From Chitinophaga filiformis (GTDB taxonomy: Bacteria > Bacteroidota > Bacteroidia > Chitinophagales > Chitinophagaceae), in NCBI RefSeq assembly GCF_021646545.1, contig NZ_JAKIRP010000002.1:434001-498000 (forward strand): a stretch of DNA of 64,000 nucleotides. Reading direction: 5' to 3'. The position numbers were made by a program, and so were the translations under genes. The notes under the pieces were generated by a model. It saw only the letters and a list, made by a program, of their open reading frames with translations, had not been told where the DNA came from and did no database searches. Numbering within the stretch: position 1 is the stretch's first letter; the number at the start of each line of letters is the position of its first letter. Shown here piece by piece: positions 34,562 through 42,754 of this stretch.

Positions 34562-35932
34562 TTGAAAACTAAGATTCTGATTGTAGAAGATATGTTTGTA
34601 GAGGCACATGCTCTGGAGCGGACGCTTCTCGGCGCCGGTTACGAAGTGTATCCAGTTGCTACTACAGTGAAGGAAGCATTAGCTATCCTGGATCATAATC
34701 CTGTCGATATGGTGTTGTTGGATATTTTTTTAAAGGGAGACCTTACCGGCATTGATCTGGCTCACCAGCTCAATCAGCGGGGAGTTGCTTTCATTTACCT
34801 TTCTGCCAGCTCTAACAAGGCAGTCCTTGAGCAGGCAAAAGCTACCCATCCATATGGCTTTCTGGTAAAACCCTTTCGGAAAACAGATGTATTGGTAACC
34901 ATGGATGTTGCCTGGTACTTGCATCTTCATAAAAGACATACGCCAAAGCCGGATATCAACCGCTCTGTCAGTACCGGTGTCAATCTAAAGGAAGCTCACA
35001 TTCGTCCCTGCCGTATTGTAGGTGACAGTGAAAAAACGAAGGAGCTTATTGAACAGATACGTATCGCAGCCAGTTCGGGCATATCTGTTCTTATCCTTGG
35101 AGAAACCGGCACTGGTAAAGAATTGGTGGCGCGTGAAATCCATGAACAATCATCCCGGCGTGACAAACCATTCATAACAGTGAATTGCGGCGGCATTCCC
35201 GCTTCGCTTGTAGAGGCAGAACTATTCGGACATGAACGGGGTGCGTTTACCGGTGCACAAACCCGCCGTATTGGAAAGTTTGAACAGGCTGACGGTGGTA
35301 CAATTTTTCTGGATGAAATTGGTGAGTTACCCATTGATCTACAGTCAAAGTTTCTGCGCGTACTACAGGAAAAAGAAATTGAGCCTATCGGCGGTAAACT
35401 TAAAAAGATCAACGTGCGTGTGCTGGCTGCCACCAACCGCCACCTTGAAGATGAAATTTCAAAAGGAAGATTTCGTATCGATCTGTATTATCGACTGAGC
35501 GTATTTCCGTTACTGGTGCCGCCGTTACGTGAACGCAATGGCGACATCCCCCTCCTCGCGGAACACTTTATTAAACGCTACGCACAGGAGCTGGATAAGC
35601 CTATGACCGGTATTACCGACGGTGCTATGGAACAACTGCTGAAGTATGACTGGCCAGGTAACATCCGTGAACTTGAAAATGTAATCTTCCGCAGCGTTCT
35701 TATCAGCCCCGGTGCGATGGTTGACCGCCTGCCTATGCTCAACACAAAGGCCGCTGAGACGGAAGCCGAAAATCTTTCTATGTCTGCGCATGACCGTAAC
35801 CATATTTTAAAAGTTTTGGGCAAATGCAACTGGAAGGTGGCCGGAAAAAATGGGGCTGCGGCTATGTTAGATCTGAAAGTATCAACACTCACTTCCCGTA
35901 TGAAAAAACTGGGCATAGTACGACCCAGGTAA
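34562..35932 (+). CDS. Sigma-54-dependent response regulator (NtrC family), TTG start
   Basis: Three domains are seen in 456 residues. The receiver domain (1-120) has Asp54 in VLLDIF and Lys103 in VKPF. The AAA+ activator has the Walker A loop GETGTGKE (180-187), the sigma-54 contact loop GAFTGA (227-232) intact, and the Walker B segment GGTIFLDEIGELP. The C-terminal helix-turn-helix (about 410-456) ends STLTSRMKKLGI. It would drive sigma-54 promoters when phosphorylated. The first codon is TTG at 34562: the first ATG is 10 codons later and would remove strand beta-1 and the acidic pair (IVEDM), and an in-frame stop at 34547 leaves only ATT as an alternative. Confidence 0.88.
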   Translation: MKTKILIVEDMFVEAHALERTLLGAGYEVYPVATTVKEALAILDHNPVDMVLLDIFLKGDLTGIDLAHQLNQRGVAFIYLSASSNKAVLEQAKATHPYGFLVKPFRKTDVLVTMDVAWYLHLHKRHTPKPDINRSVSTGVNLKEAHIRPCRIVGDSEKTKELIEQIRIAASSGISVLILGETGTGKELVAREIHEQSSRRDKPFITVNCGGIPASLVEAELFGHERGAFTGAQTRRIGKFEQADGGTIFLDEIGELPIDLQSKFLRVLQEKEIEPIGGKLKKINVRVLAATNRHLEDEISKGRFRIDLYYRLSVFPLLVPPLRERNGDIPLLAEHFIKRYAQELDKPMTGITDGAMEQLLKYDWPGNIRELENVIFRSVLISPGAMVDRLPMLNTKAAETEAENLSMSAHDRNHILKVLGKCNWKVAGKNGAAAMLDLKVSTLTSRMKKLGIVRPR

Positions 35933-35953
35933 TTTCCACATAGACATTTTTAG

Positions 35954-35997
35954 AAATAGCCTGTATCAAAACGTGCGATACAGGCTATTTTTATTTA
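35954..35997 (+). terminator. Intrinsic terminator after the sigma-54 regulator gene
   Basis: A perfect 14-bp stem AAATAGCCTGTATC/GATACAGGCTATTT with a 9-base loop, followed by a T-rich tail. Confidence 0.88.
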
Positions 35998-36177
35998 TAT
36001 ACCTGATGGCGTCAGGAGCGCTTTTATATGCTTGTACACAGGCTTGTTGTTTTGCCATATTCTGTTTTCCTGTGCCTTTAACCCCAACTCAACGTGTCTG
36101 AAGGCCAGTTCAACGAGCCGCATTTACGTACGTTCTTCCACAGCCATAATTTCACATCAGCAACAAAACAATAAACA

Positions 36178-37212
36178 ATGAAACTCAAAAAAATTGCTAT
36201 GACAATGTTGGTAGGAATTGCTATGAAGGCTAATGCGCAAAAAAATGATCCAGGCGTGGATCCGCGTATTGATCCCCAGATCCGGGTTTTTCTCAAAGGG
36301 CTCAATGATGCCGGTAAAGGCCAGCCTCCGATTTATAAGCTGCCGGGCACGGGTCCTGCTGACGCTTTAACTGCGCTGCAAAATCAGACACAAGTAGATC
36401 TTTCAGGCATTGAGGTGACGGAAAGAGTAATTACGCAAGATGGTATCAGCGTACCGGTACATATTGTCAGACCGGCGGGCGTTACGGGAACATTGCCTGT
36501 AATAGTTTTCTACCATGGAGGTGTATGGCTGGTAGGTAATTTTGAAAACCATAAGCGCCTGGTGCGCGATCTGGTAGTAGGTACAAATGCTGTAATCGTA
36601 TTTCCTGACTACACACTTATTCCCCAGGCAAAGTATCCTACCCAGATCAACGAAGCCTATGCCACCCTGCAGTGGGTAGCGGCACATGGCGCCGAGATGA
36701 ATGTTGATCCTGCCCGCCTTGCTATTGCTGGTAACAGTGTTGGCGGTAACATGTCAGCCGCCATTGCACTGATGGCAAAGGACAAAAACGGTCCTGCTAT
36801 CAAAATGCAGGTACTCTTGTATCCCGCCGTGGGCGCAGACTTTAATACTGAATCTTATAAGGAGTTCGCTGATGGTCGTTTCCTGACGCGTGACTTCATG
36901 GAATTTGGTTGGAACCTATATGCTCCTAACGCTGCAACCCGCAAAGAGCGCTATGCCGTACCAATGGTAGCTACCAAAGAACAGTTGACGGGACTACCCC
37001 GCACCCTGATACAAACCGCTGAGAATGATCCTTTACGTGATGAAGGTGAAGCATACGGTAAAAAATTGCGTGAAGCTGGTGTTAACTGTGTTGTAACCCG
37101 TTACGTCGGTGTGATTCATGACTTTGGCATACTCAACGGCATCAACAAAGTTCCCGCCGTACAGGAATCTGTAAAAGAGGTGGTTCGCCAGCTGAACGAA
37201 GCGCTGAAGTAA
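36178..37212 (+). CDS. Alpha/beta-hydrolase, hormone-sensitive lipase family esterase
   Basis: The signal peptide is MKLKKIAMTMLVGIAMKANAQ. The oxyanion motif H-G-G is at YHGGVWLVG and the nucleophile elbow is GNSVGGN, so it is a full-length 344-residue esterase of the HSL (family IV) type. The acid residue is in TAENDPLRDEGEAYG and the base in VIHDFG. Members hydrolyse small acyl esters. It would act in the envelope or periplasm. An SDR gene follows 67 bases later, perhaps in the same transcript, as no terminator separates them. The sigma-54 regulator upstream is isolated by a terminator. Confidence 0.88.
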   Translation: MKLKKIAMTMLVGIAMKANAQKNDPGVDPRIDPQIRVFLKGLNDAGKGQPPIYKLPGTGPADALTALQNQTQVDLSGIEVTERVITQDGISVPVHIVRPAGVTGTLPVIVFYHGGVWLVGNFENHKRLVRDLVVGTNAVIVFPDYTLIPQAKYPTQINEAYATLQWVAAHGAEMNVDPARLAIAGNSVGGNMSAAIALMAKDKNGPAIKMQVLLYPAVGADFNTESYKEFADGRFLTRDFMEFGWNLYAPNAATRKERYAVPMVATKEQLTGLPRTLIQTAENDPLRDEGEAYGKKLREAGVNCVVTRYVGVIHDFGILNGINKVPAVQESVKEVVRQLNEALK

Positions 37213-37279
37213 TATCAGTGCAATGCTTACAAACCCATATTATATAGGTGTTCATAACTTATCCGTAAAAATTATTACA

Positions 37280-38032
37280 ATGACATCGTTAACAAATAAA
37301 GTCGCCCTGGTAACTGGTTCAGCACGAGGCCTCGGAAGGGCTATCGCAGAACGTTATGCATTATTGGGCGCTAATATTGTACTTAATTATTCGCGCGACA
37401 AAAGCTCTGCAGATGAAGCAGTAGCCAGTATTGAAAAAACTGGTGTAAAGGTGATTGCAGTAAAAGCGGATCTGACAAAGGTGGAAGAGATCAGCTACCT
37501 GTTCCAGGAAGCATTGAAACAATTTGGCAAGATTGACATCGTAGTTGCCAACGCCGGTATTGAAATGGTCGAAACGCCTGTGGTAGACTTTACTGAAGAG
37601 CAATTTGATCGCGTTTTTGCAATCAACACGAAGGGCAGTTATTTTACCTTGCAACAGGCCGCAAAATACGTGGCAGACAAAGGCCGTATCATTTACATCG
37701 CCTCTTCCACCACTGCATTCCCCGTTCCGGGGATGGCCGTTTACGGCGGCAGTAAGACTACACCTCGCTATCTGGTGGATGTGTTGTCGAAAGAAATTGG
37801 CCACAAGGGTATCACAGTAAACTCCATCATTCCGTTTGCCGTAGATCATTCGGGTATCTTCGTTGATCCCACTGCTTATCCGCGGTTAAGAAAACAGTTG
37901 CTTGATAGCTGTCCAATGGGCAGGCTGGCAGAAGTGGAAGATGTGGCAAATGTTGCAGAATTCTTTGCCAGTGAGCTCTCTTCATTCGTAAATGGCCAGC
38001 ACCTATTGGTAAATGGGGGCGCTACCAATTAA
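37280..38032 (+). CDS. Short-chain dehydrogenase/reductase
   Basis: The ATG at 37280 gives MTSLTNKVALVTGSARGLGRA, the normal SDR beginning; the frame also has an ATG 19 codons upstream that adds an unlikely tail. The 250 residues include the cofactor motif TGSARGLG, the ANAGIE equivalent of N-N-A-G, the catalytic Y-G-G-S-K in MAVYGGSKTT, and the closing FVNGQHLLVNGG. It is less similar to the paralogues at 29-31 kb. It ends before a large hairpin. It may act on a product of the upstream esterase. Confidence 0.88.
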   Translation: MTSLTNKVALVTGSARGLGRAIAERYALLGANIVLNYSRDKSSADEAVASIEKTGVKVIAVKADLTKVEEISYLFQEALKQFGKIDIVVANAGIEMVETPVVDFTEEQFDRVFAINTKGSYFTLQQAAKYVADKGRIIYIASSTTAFPVPGMAVYGGSKTTPRYLVDVLSKEIGHKGITVNSIIPFAVDHSGIFVDPTAYPRLRKQLLDSCPMGRLAEVEDVANVAEFFASELSSFVNGQHLLVNGGATN

Positions 38033-38054
38033 ATACTGCTTTATACTTTAATTT

Positions 38055-38088
38055 ACGTAAAGGGTGGCACAATTGCCGCTCTTTACGT
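38055..38088 (+). terminator. Hairpin terminator after the SDR
   Basis: A 15-bp stem with two G-U pairs (ACGTAAAGGGTGGCA with TGCCGCTCTTTACGT) and a CAAT loop. Confidence 0.65.
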
Positions 38089-38138
38089 TACCGGACAGGC
38101 AATGTTCCAAAAGTGAACATATGAGTATATGAATAATG

Positions 38139-38146
38139 TATATTTG
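38139..38146 (+). promoter_or_regulatory. TATATTTG, possible -7 element for the permease gene
   Basis: A full match to TAnnTTTG 75 bases before the permease start. No TTG occurs at the right distance upstream, so it is a weak call. Confidence 0.3.
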
Positions 38147-38220
38147 TTTTTATAATAGCTATCTATAGATTGGCACTGGCTTGGCTTTGCAACTGCTGAA
38201 TAGTCAAAACACTCCCACCG

Positions 38221-40584
38221 ATGCTTAAAAACTACATCAAAATTGCCTGGCGCAATCTTATGAAGGACCGCCAGTTTACCTTGCTTAATCTGGTTGGTCT
38301 GTCTACCGGATTAACCTGTGCAATACTGATCTATCTGTGGATCAATGATGAAGTACACGTTGATAAATTTCACGCGAAAGATAGTCAGCTGTACCAGGTA
38401 ATGACCAACGTGGAGAATTCGGAAGGGGTACAAACGATGGCTGCCACGCCGGGGATCCTGGCAAGAACGTTGAAAGAGGATATGCCGGAAGTGGAATACG
38501 CTTCTGCCGTTATTTATCCTTACTGGGCAGGAGAGACCACATTGTCGGTAAAAGAAGACAACCTGAACGCGGTGGGCTATTATGCCGAAAAAGACTATTT
38601 CAATATCTTTTATTACCCGCTTTTACAGGGAAACAAAGACCAGGTCTTGTCAGATAAAAACAGCATTGTCATATCAAAGCAGCTGGCGATGAAGCTGTTT
38701 CATACTACAGAGAACGTAGTGGGCCGCACTATTGAGTGGCAGCATGAAAAGCAGTACCAGGTATCAGGCGTGTTTGATGATATGCCCGCTAACTCGTCTG
38801 TAAAACATGACTACATCCTGCCTTTTGATGTGTACCTCGAGCAATATTCCTTTTTGAAGTCATGGGGAAGCATTGATCCGTCAACTTACCTGGTCCTGAA
38901 GAAGGGCACGGATATAGCGCAGTTCAATAAGAAAATATTAAACTTCACCAGGACTAAAGATAAAAATGCCGGCTACAAGCTGTTTGCCCGTCAATATTCT
39001 TCCGGGTACTTATACAACCGGTATGTAAATGGCATGCAGGTAGGAGGAAGGATAGAATATGTACGTATGTTTTCTATCATTGCCCTTTTCATCCTCATCA
39101 TTGCCAGCATCAATTTCATGAACCTGTCTACCGCGAAGGCGTCTAAAAGATTGAAGGAAGTGGGTATCCGCAAGGTGGTAGGTGCAAACAGAAAGCTGCT
39201 TATTTTTCAGTACCTGGGAGAATCGATCCTGATCACCTTTTTAGCATTGGTAGTCACGCTGGTAATTTTACCATTTCTATTGCCTGCGTTTAACCATATT
39301 ACCGGCAAACAGATATCACTATATGTTGAACCTGTATTATGGCTGTCTGTTTTAGGCATTACCCTTTTTACGGGTATTCTGGCCGGATTTTATCCCGCGT
39401 TTTATCTCTCTGGTTTCAATCCAATAGCTATCCTGAAAGGCAAATTACGGGCTTCATTAGGGGAGATCTGGGTAAGGAAAGGACTGGTCATGTTCCAGTT
39501 CATTATCTCAGCGGTATTCATAATAGCTGTACTGGTGGTGTATAAACAGATCAGGTATATACAAACAAAGGACCCGGGTTATAATGTAGACAACATTATC
39601 AGCTTTCAGCTGGGATCAGAAGTGATCACAAAAACACCTGTGTTTGTGAATGCCATCAGGAGCCTGCCCGGGGTGGTGGCGGCATCCAGTATTGATCATG
39701 CCAGTATAGTGGCCGACTATGGCAGCACCTCAGATATCCACTGGGAGGGTAAACAACCGGATGATAAAACCAGTTTCGCTAACATTGGTGTATACTATGG
39801 CGCTATTGAAACCCTGGGCATGACCATGAAAGAAGGTAGGAGTTTCAATAACAATGTAAGCTCTGACAGTACAGAGATCATCTTTAATGAAGCTGCTGTT
39901 AAAAGCATGGGACTTACTAACCCGGTTGGTAAAGTAGTAAAGATGTGGGGCGTGAACAGGAAAATAGCCGGTGTGGTAAAGGATTTTAATTTTGAATCAA
40001 TACATCAGCATGTGAAACCCTTTGCCATGCGACTGGAGCCTGCGGCTACTTATAGGATAATGGTCAGGATCAAAGCCGGTAAGAACCGTGAAACGATCGA
40101 TCTGCTGCGTAAGGCTTATGAGAAATTTGATCCGGGTTTTCCCTTCGTTTATAAATTCGTTGATAGTGAATACCAGGCGCAATATACTGCTGAGAACCGC
40201 CTGGCTGCTTTGTCCGCCTATGCCGCCGGACTGGCAATAGTGATTTCCTGTCTGGGTTTGTTTGGTCTGGCCGCTTTCACCGCACAGAGAAGAAATAAAG
40301 AGATAGGCATCCGCAAGGTATTGGGTGCATCAGAAAGAAGTGTAGTGGTCTTGTTGTCGGCTGATTTTCTGAAGCTGGTGCTGATCGCTGTTTTTATCGC
40401 ATTCCCCCTGGCGGGGTGGCTCATGAACCAATGGCTGGCAGGTTTTGCTTATCGCACTGCTATCGGGGTTGATGTGTTTTTAATTGCCGGTGTTGCAACT
40501 ATTCTTATTACGTTGGTAGTTGTTAGTTATCAGGGTATAAAGGCATCATTGACAGATCCGGTAAGGAGTTTGAAAGCGGAGTAG
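38221..40584 (+). CDS. ABC transporter permease, MacB/FtsX type
   Basis: A 787-residue membrane protein that begins MLKNYIKIAWRNLMKDRQFT, the usual start of Bacteroidota FtsX-like permeases, followed by a first transmembrane helix and a MacB-type periplasmic domain (residues about 40-270). Two FtsX domains follow, each with the KRLKEVGIRKVVGA or RRNKEIGIRKVLGA cytoplasmic helix typical of these proteins, and it ends LTDPVRSLKAE. Such permeases work with a separate ATPase to export lipids or peptides, or in mechanotransmission. No ATPase gene is adjacent, so it is an orphan here. Confidence 0.92.
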   Translation: MLKNYIKIAWRNLMKDRQFTLLNLVGLSTGLTCAILIYLWINDEVHVDKFHAKDSQLYQVMTNVENSEGVQTMAATPGILARTLKEDMPEVEYASAVIYPYWAGETTLSVKEDNLNAVGYYAEKDYFNIFYYPLLQGNKDQVLSDKNSIVISKQLAMKLFHTTENVVGRTIEWQHEKQYQVSGVFDDMPANSSVKHDYILPFDVYLEQYSFLKSWGSIDPSTYLVLKKGTDIAQFNKKILNFTRTKDKNAGYKLFARQYSSGYLYNRYVNGMQVGGRIEYVRMFSIIALFILIIASINFMNLSTAKASKRLKEVGIRKVVGANRKLLIFQYLGESILITFLALVVTLVILPFLLPAFNHITGKQISLYVEPVLWLSVLGITLFTGILAGFYPAFYLSGFNPIAILKGKLRASLGEIWVRKGLVMFQFIISAVFIIAVLVVYKQIRYIQTKDPGYNVDNIISFQLGSEVITKTPVFVNAIRSLPGVVAASSIDHASIVADYGSTSDIHWEGKQPDDKTSFANIGVYYGAIETLGMTMKEGRSFNNNVSSDSTEIIFNEAAVKSMGLTNPVGKVVKMWGVNRKIAGVVKDFNFESIHQHVKPFAMRLEPAATYRIMVRIKAGKNRETIDLLRKAYEKFDPGFPFVYKFVDSEYQAQYTAENRLAALSAYAAGLAIVISCLGLFGLAAFTAQRRNKEIGIRKVLGASERSVVVLLSADFLKLVLIAVFIAFPLAGWLMNQWLAGFAYRTAIGVDVFLIAGVATILITLVVVSYQGIKASLTDPVRSLKAE

Positions 40585-41400
40585 GGAATGAGCGCCGTAA
40601 TAGCATTATCTTTTTTGTTGCATCATTTGCGGCAGAACTGAATATACATACTGAGATTGAGGAAGAATGAGCTGGATAAGAATACCCAGCTTTCATATCT
40701 CACGTTATGAAGAGACACGCTTATCGCATGTCTATCAGGCCCGCAAGATAGCCACCCACTTTGGATTGTCTTCTTAATGAGATGTTAAATACTCACATTT
40801 ATTGAGATTTCTTGCAGTAAACTGATCAAGTGGAAGGGGCATCCCATGAAGCGGAACAGCAATCATTTCCATTGCTCCAAATATTTCACCCGATAATAAT
40901 CGCCTGTATAACATGAATGATGAAAAGGAGCACATCGCTAATTGTTAATGTAACATGCAGCATGTTAAATTGATATCCACGCAAAGCAGGTATGGTCAAG
41001 ATAATGGTGGTAGCTTATAAATAGCCGGACTGGTGATGATAGCGCCCATGCCTACAAGAATAATAGCTGTGTGTGCTAGTCGCAAGACGGCGTTACACAG
41101 TTGCCCCGATAGATAAGCAGACCGCTCCGTATTATGACGACAAGTTGAAGTGTTAAAATTTTCTCCTTGATGGAACAGGAACAGATTTTGCAAGTATTTG
41201 ATTGAAGAACCGACTAACCCCTGAAATAGAGGCCTGGGAAAGGGAATATCTTTGATGGTTCCTGATAATAGTTAACAACGGACTGATGCCAGAAATACAA
41301 TAGTAGTTGCCCCCGCCTTTGTGGGGTAGGAAGAGAAGTTATGAGAATGTTTACCGGCCGACAAGGAGTGAGATTAATTCATCCATAAATACAATATATC
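40585..41400. other. Gene-poor gap with possible decayed minus-strand membrane coding
   Basis: No complete gene is supported in these 816 bases. On the minus strand, around 40890-41110, two adjacent frames encode hydrophobic segments ('HTAIILVGMGAIITSP' in one, 'ISDVLLFIIHVIQAIIIG' in the other) separated by a frame change and a stop. This could be a decayed small membrane protein gene, but hydrophobic frames also occur by chance in such sequence. The rest shows no promoter, hairpin or RNA that could be named. Confidence 0.35.
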
Positions 41401-41673
41401 ATGAACTTCCAATCAGTTTTTGCTAAAGGGTTTGCTGCTGCAGCAATCACAGTATTCCTGGCTTTAAATGCACAGGCACAGGAACCAATTAAGAAGGACA
41501 CTTCTGAACTTTACCGCGAGACGGATAAGAAGCAAAAAATGGATAAGCTGAATAAGAAAATGGAAAAGGTTGACAATAAAAAAGATAAGGCGGAGAAGAA
41601 AATAAATAAAAAAATGGAAAAGGTGGACAAGAAAATGGATAAGATGAAAAAGGATACTATGGATACTATGTAA
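41401..41673 (+). CDS. Small secreted Lys-rich coiled-coil protein
   Basis: The 90-residue product has a signal peptide (cleavage after LNAQA) and a mature part made almost entirely of Lys, Asp, Glu, Met and Asn, arranged as repeats of the type N-K-K-M-E-K-V-D-x-K (residues 50-85). Heptad-like spacing suggests a long helix or coiled coil. No known family was recognised. It has its own terminator. Short charged exported proteins of this sort occur in Bacteroidota without assigned function. The start is unambiguous. Confidence 0.7.
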   Translation: MNFQSVFAKGFAAAAITVFLALNAQAQEPIKKDTSELYRETDKKQKMDKLNKKMEKVDNKKDKAEKKINKKMEKVDKKMDKMKKDTMDTM

Positions 41674-41702
41674 AAATATAGGCCGTTTGGCCTTTTGGAG
41701 CG

Positions 41703-41735
41703 GCAGGGCAAGGGAGCATGCCCTGCTTTTTTTTT
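41703..41735 (+). terminator. Intrinsic terminator after the Lys-rich protein gene
   Basis: An 8-bp stem GCAGGGCA/TGCCCTGC with an 8-base loop and nine T residues. Confidence 0.9.
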
Positions 41736-41840
41736 GACAAAAATGTACTTGCTGTATATAAAAGTTTATATATTGGGATAATTTGTATATTTATAGCCAT
41801 AAAATCCTGTGAATAAACAAAGTAGAAGTTTAAAAGATAA

Positions 41841-42500
41841 ATGCTAGCAACACGAATTACAAAAATTGAGGAACGGCTCTCACTACATGGTATCGACAAT
41901 TATCAGATCAGTTATCCGGAGTACCTGAATTTTGATCAGGAACATTTTGCCACGCCGAGGGAAGTGGGATGCAGAGTGATGATCCTCACTGCCATTGCCT
42001 ACACAATACAGGATGATACAAAGAAATACGGTATCGTTAACTGGCTCAAGAACGAGAATATCTGGTCGCATGTCAGCGAAAAGGAGGCAGCGTACCTGAA
42101 TAGCCGGACAACAAAGGAAGACGAGATATTAGACCTGTCCTGGAAAATAGAAGCAGCTTATATACTGGCCTGGGCCTTAGGATTGGTGGACGATAAACCA
42201 ATGCCCGGAGAGGAAGCTACTGAAGCGCAGATCAACAACATGATCCAGCAGCTGCCTGCGCTGGGCGATAAGCTGGAATCGTTCCTAAGCAACCTGACTT
42301 TCAGGGATACGGCAGAGATCTATGATGAGAATATCTTTTATGAACTGACCACCACTCATTTCAGGGATACTTTGTTCAGTGGCGGTAAAAGCAGGGCGGA
42401 CGTACACGTGCCGGCTTCTTTTGAACGGCATCTGGCGCTGAACTGGCTAAGACGCTTTATGAATGTTCAGGACTGGGACGATACAGATACTTCCACCTGA
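41841..42500 (+). CDS. DUF4272-like protein
   Basis: A 219-residue soluble protein. 'ATPREVGCRVMILTAIAYTI' near residue 40, 'SWKIEAAYILAWALGLVD' near 110 and the closing 'FERHLALNWLRRF' are the landmarks I associate with DUF4272 (PF14094). The family has no known activity. No signal peptide or membrane helix is seen. It is convergent with the small protein at 42503, only two bases away. Identification is by memory of the motif pattern, so the family call is moderately sure. Confidence 0.7.
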   Translation: MLATRITKIEERLSLHGIDNYQISYPEYLNFDQEHFATPREVGCRVMILTAIAYTIQDDTKKYGIVNWLKNENIWSHVSEKEAAYLNSRTTKEDEILDLSWKIEAAYILAWALGLVDDKPMPGEEATEAQINNMIQQLPALGDKLESFLSNLTFRDTAEIYDENIFYELTTTHFRDTLFSGGKSRADVHVPASFERHLALNWLRRFMNVQDWDDTDTST

Positions 42501-42502
42501 TA

Positions 42503-42745
42503 TTATCCTTTCTTTATTTTTCGCCTGGTATCAGGTACGCGATACTCCTTTTCAGGGGTAAGTGACCATTCTGTCCCTAATGCTGGCCGTACTTTGGCTA
42601 TATCAGTTCCTGCCAGCTCCAGCAGTATTGTTTGGGGAAAGAGACTGTCGTCTATAATACGCAGCTGACAATTGTGTATGATTTCCTGCGCCTGTTGTGC
42701 ATCAGGCGTCCCATCTCCGATATATTGCAGAATATAGTTGCCCAT
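42503..42745 (-). CDS. Small protein beside a subtilase, likely propeptide-like inhibitor
   Basis: An 80-residue protein nine bases after the subtilase gene on the same strand. The sequence begins MGNYILQYIGDGTP and contains CQLRIIDDSLFPQTILLEL and a W-S-L-T-P-E-K-E-Y-R-V-P-D-T-R tail. The pattern of two alternating beta-alpha-beta units, the start Y-[IV]-[LV]-Q-Y and the tail W-x-[LV]-x-P-E-x-x-Y-x-[LV]-P resembles I9-type propeptide and proteinase inhibitors of subtilisins. The gene order suggests that it controls the subtilase. This role is inference; the similarity was judged by eye. Confidence 0.6.
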   Translation of the reverse strand: MGNYILQYIGDGTPDAQQAQEIIHNCQLRIIDDSLFPQTILLELAGTDIAKVRPALGTEWSLTPEKEYRVPDTRRKIKKG

Positions 42746-42754
42746 AGCTATCGT

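Noticed and set aside
38066..38082. GG-N10-GC pattern resembling a sigma-54 promoter near the FtsX permease
   Set aside because: Only the first half fits the consensus, and the bases are part of the hairpin that ends the SDR transcript.
40996..41193. 65-codon minus-strand frame in the intergenic gap
   Set aside because: It is short and ends within a hydrophobic segment with no signal or family; it is treated as possible decayed coding only.
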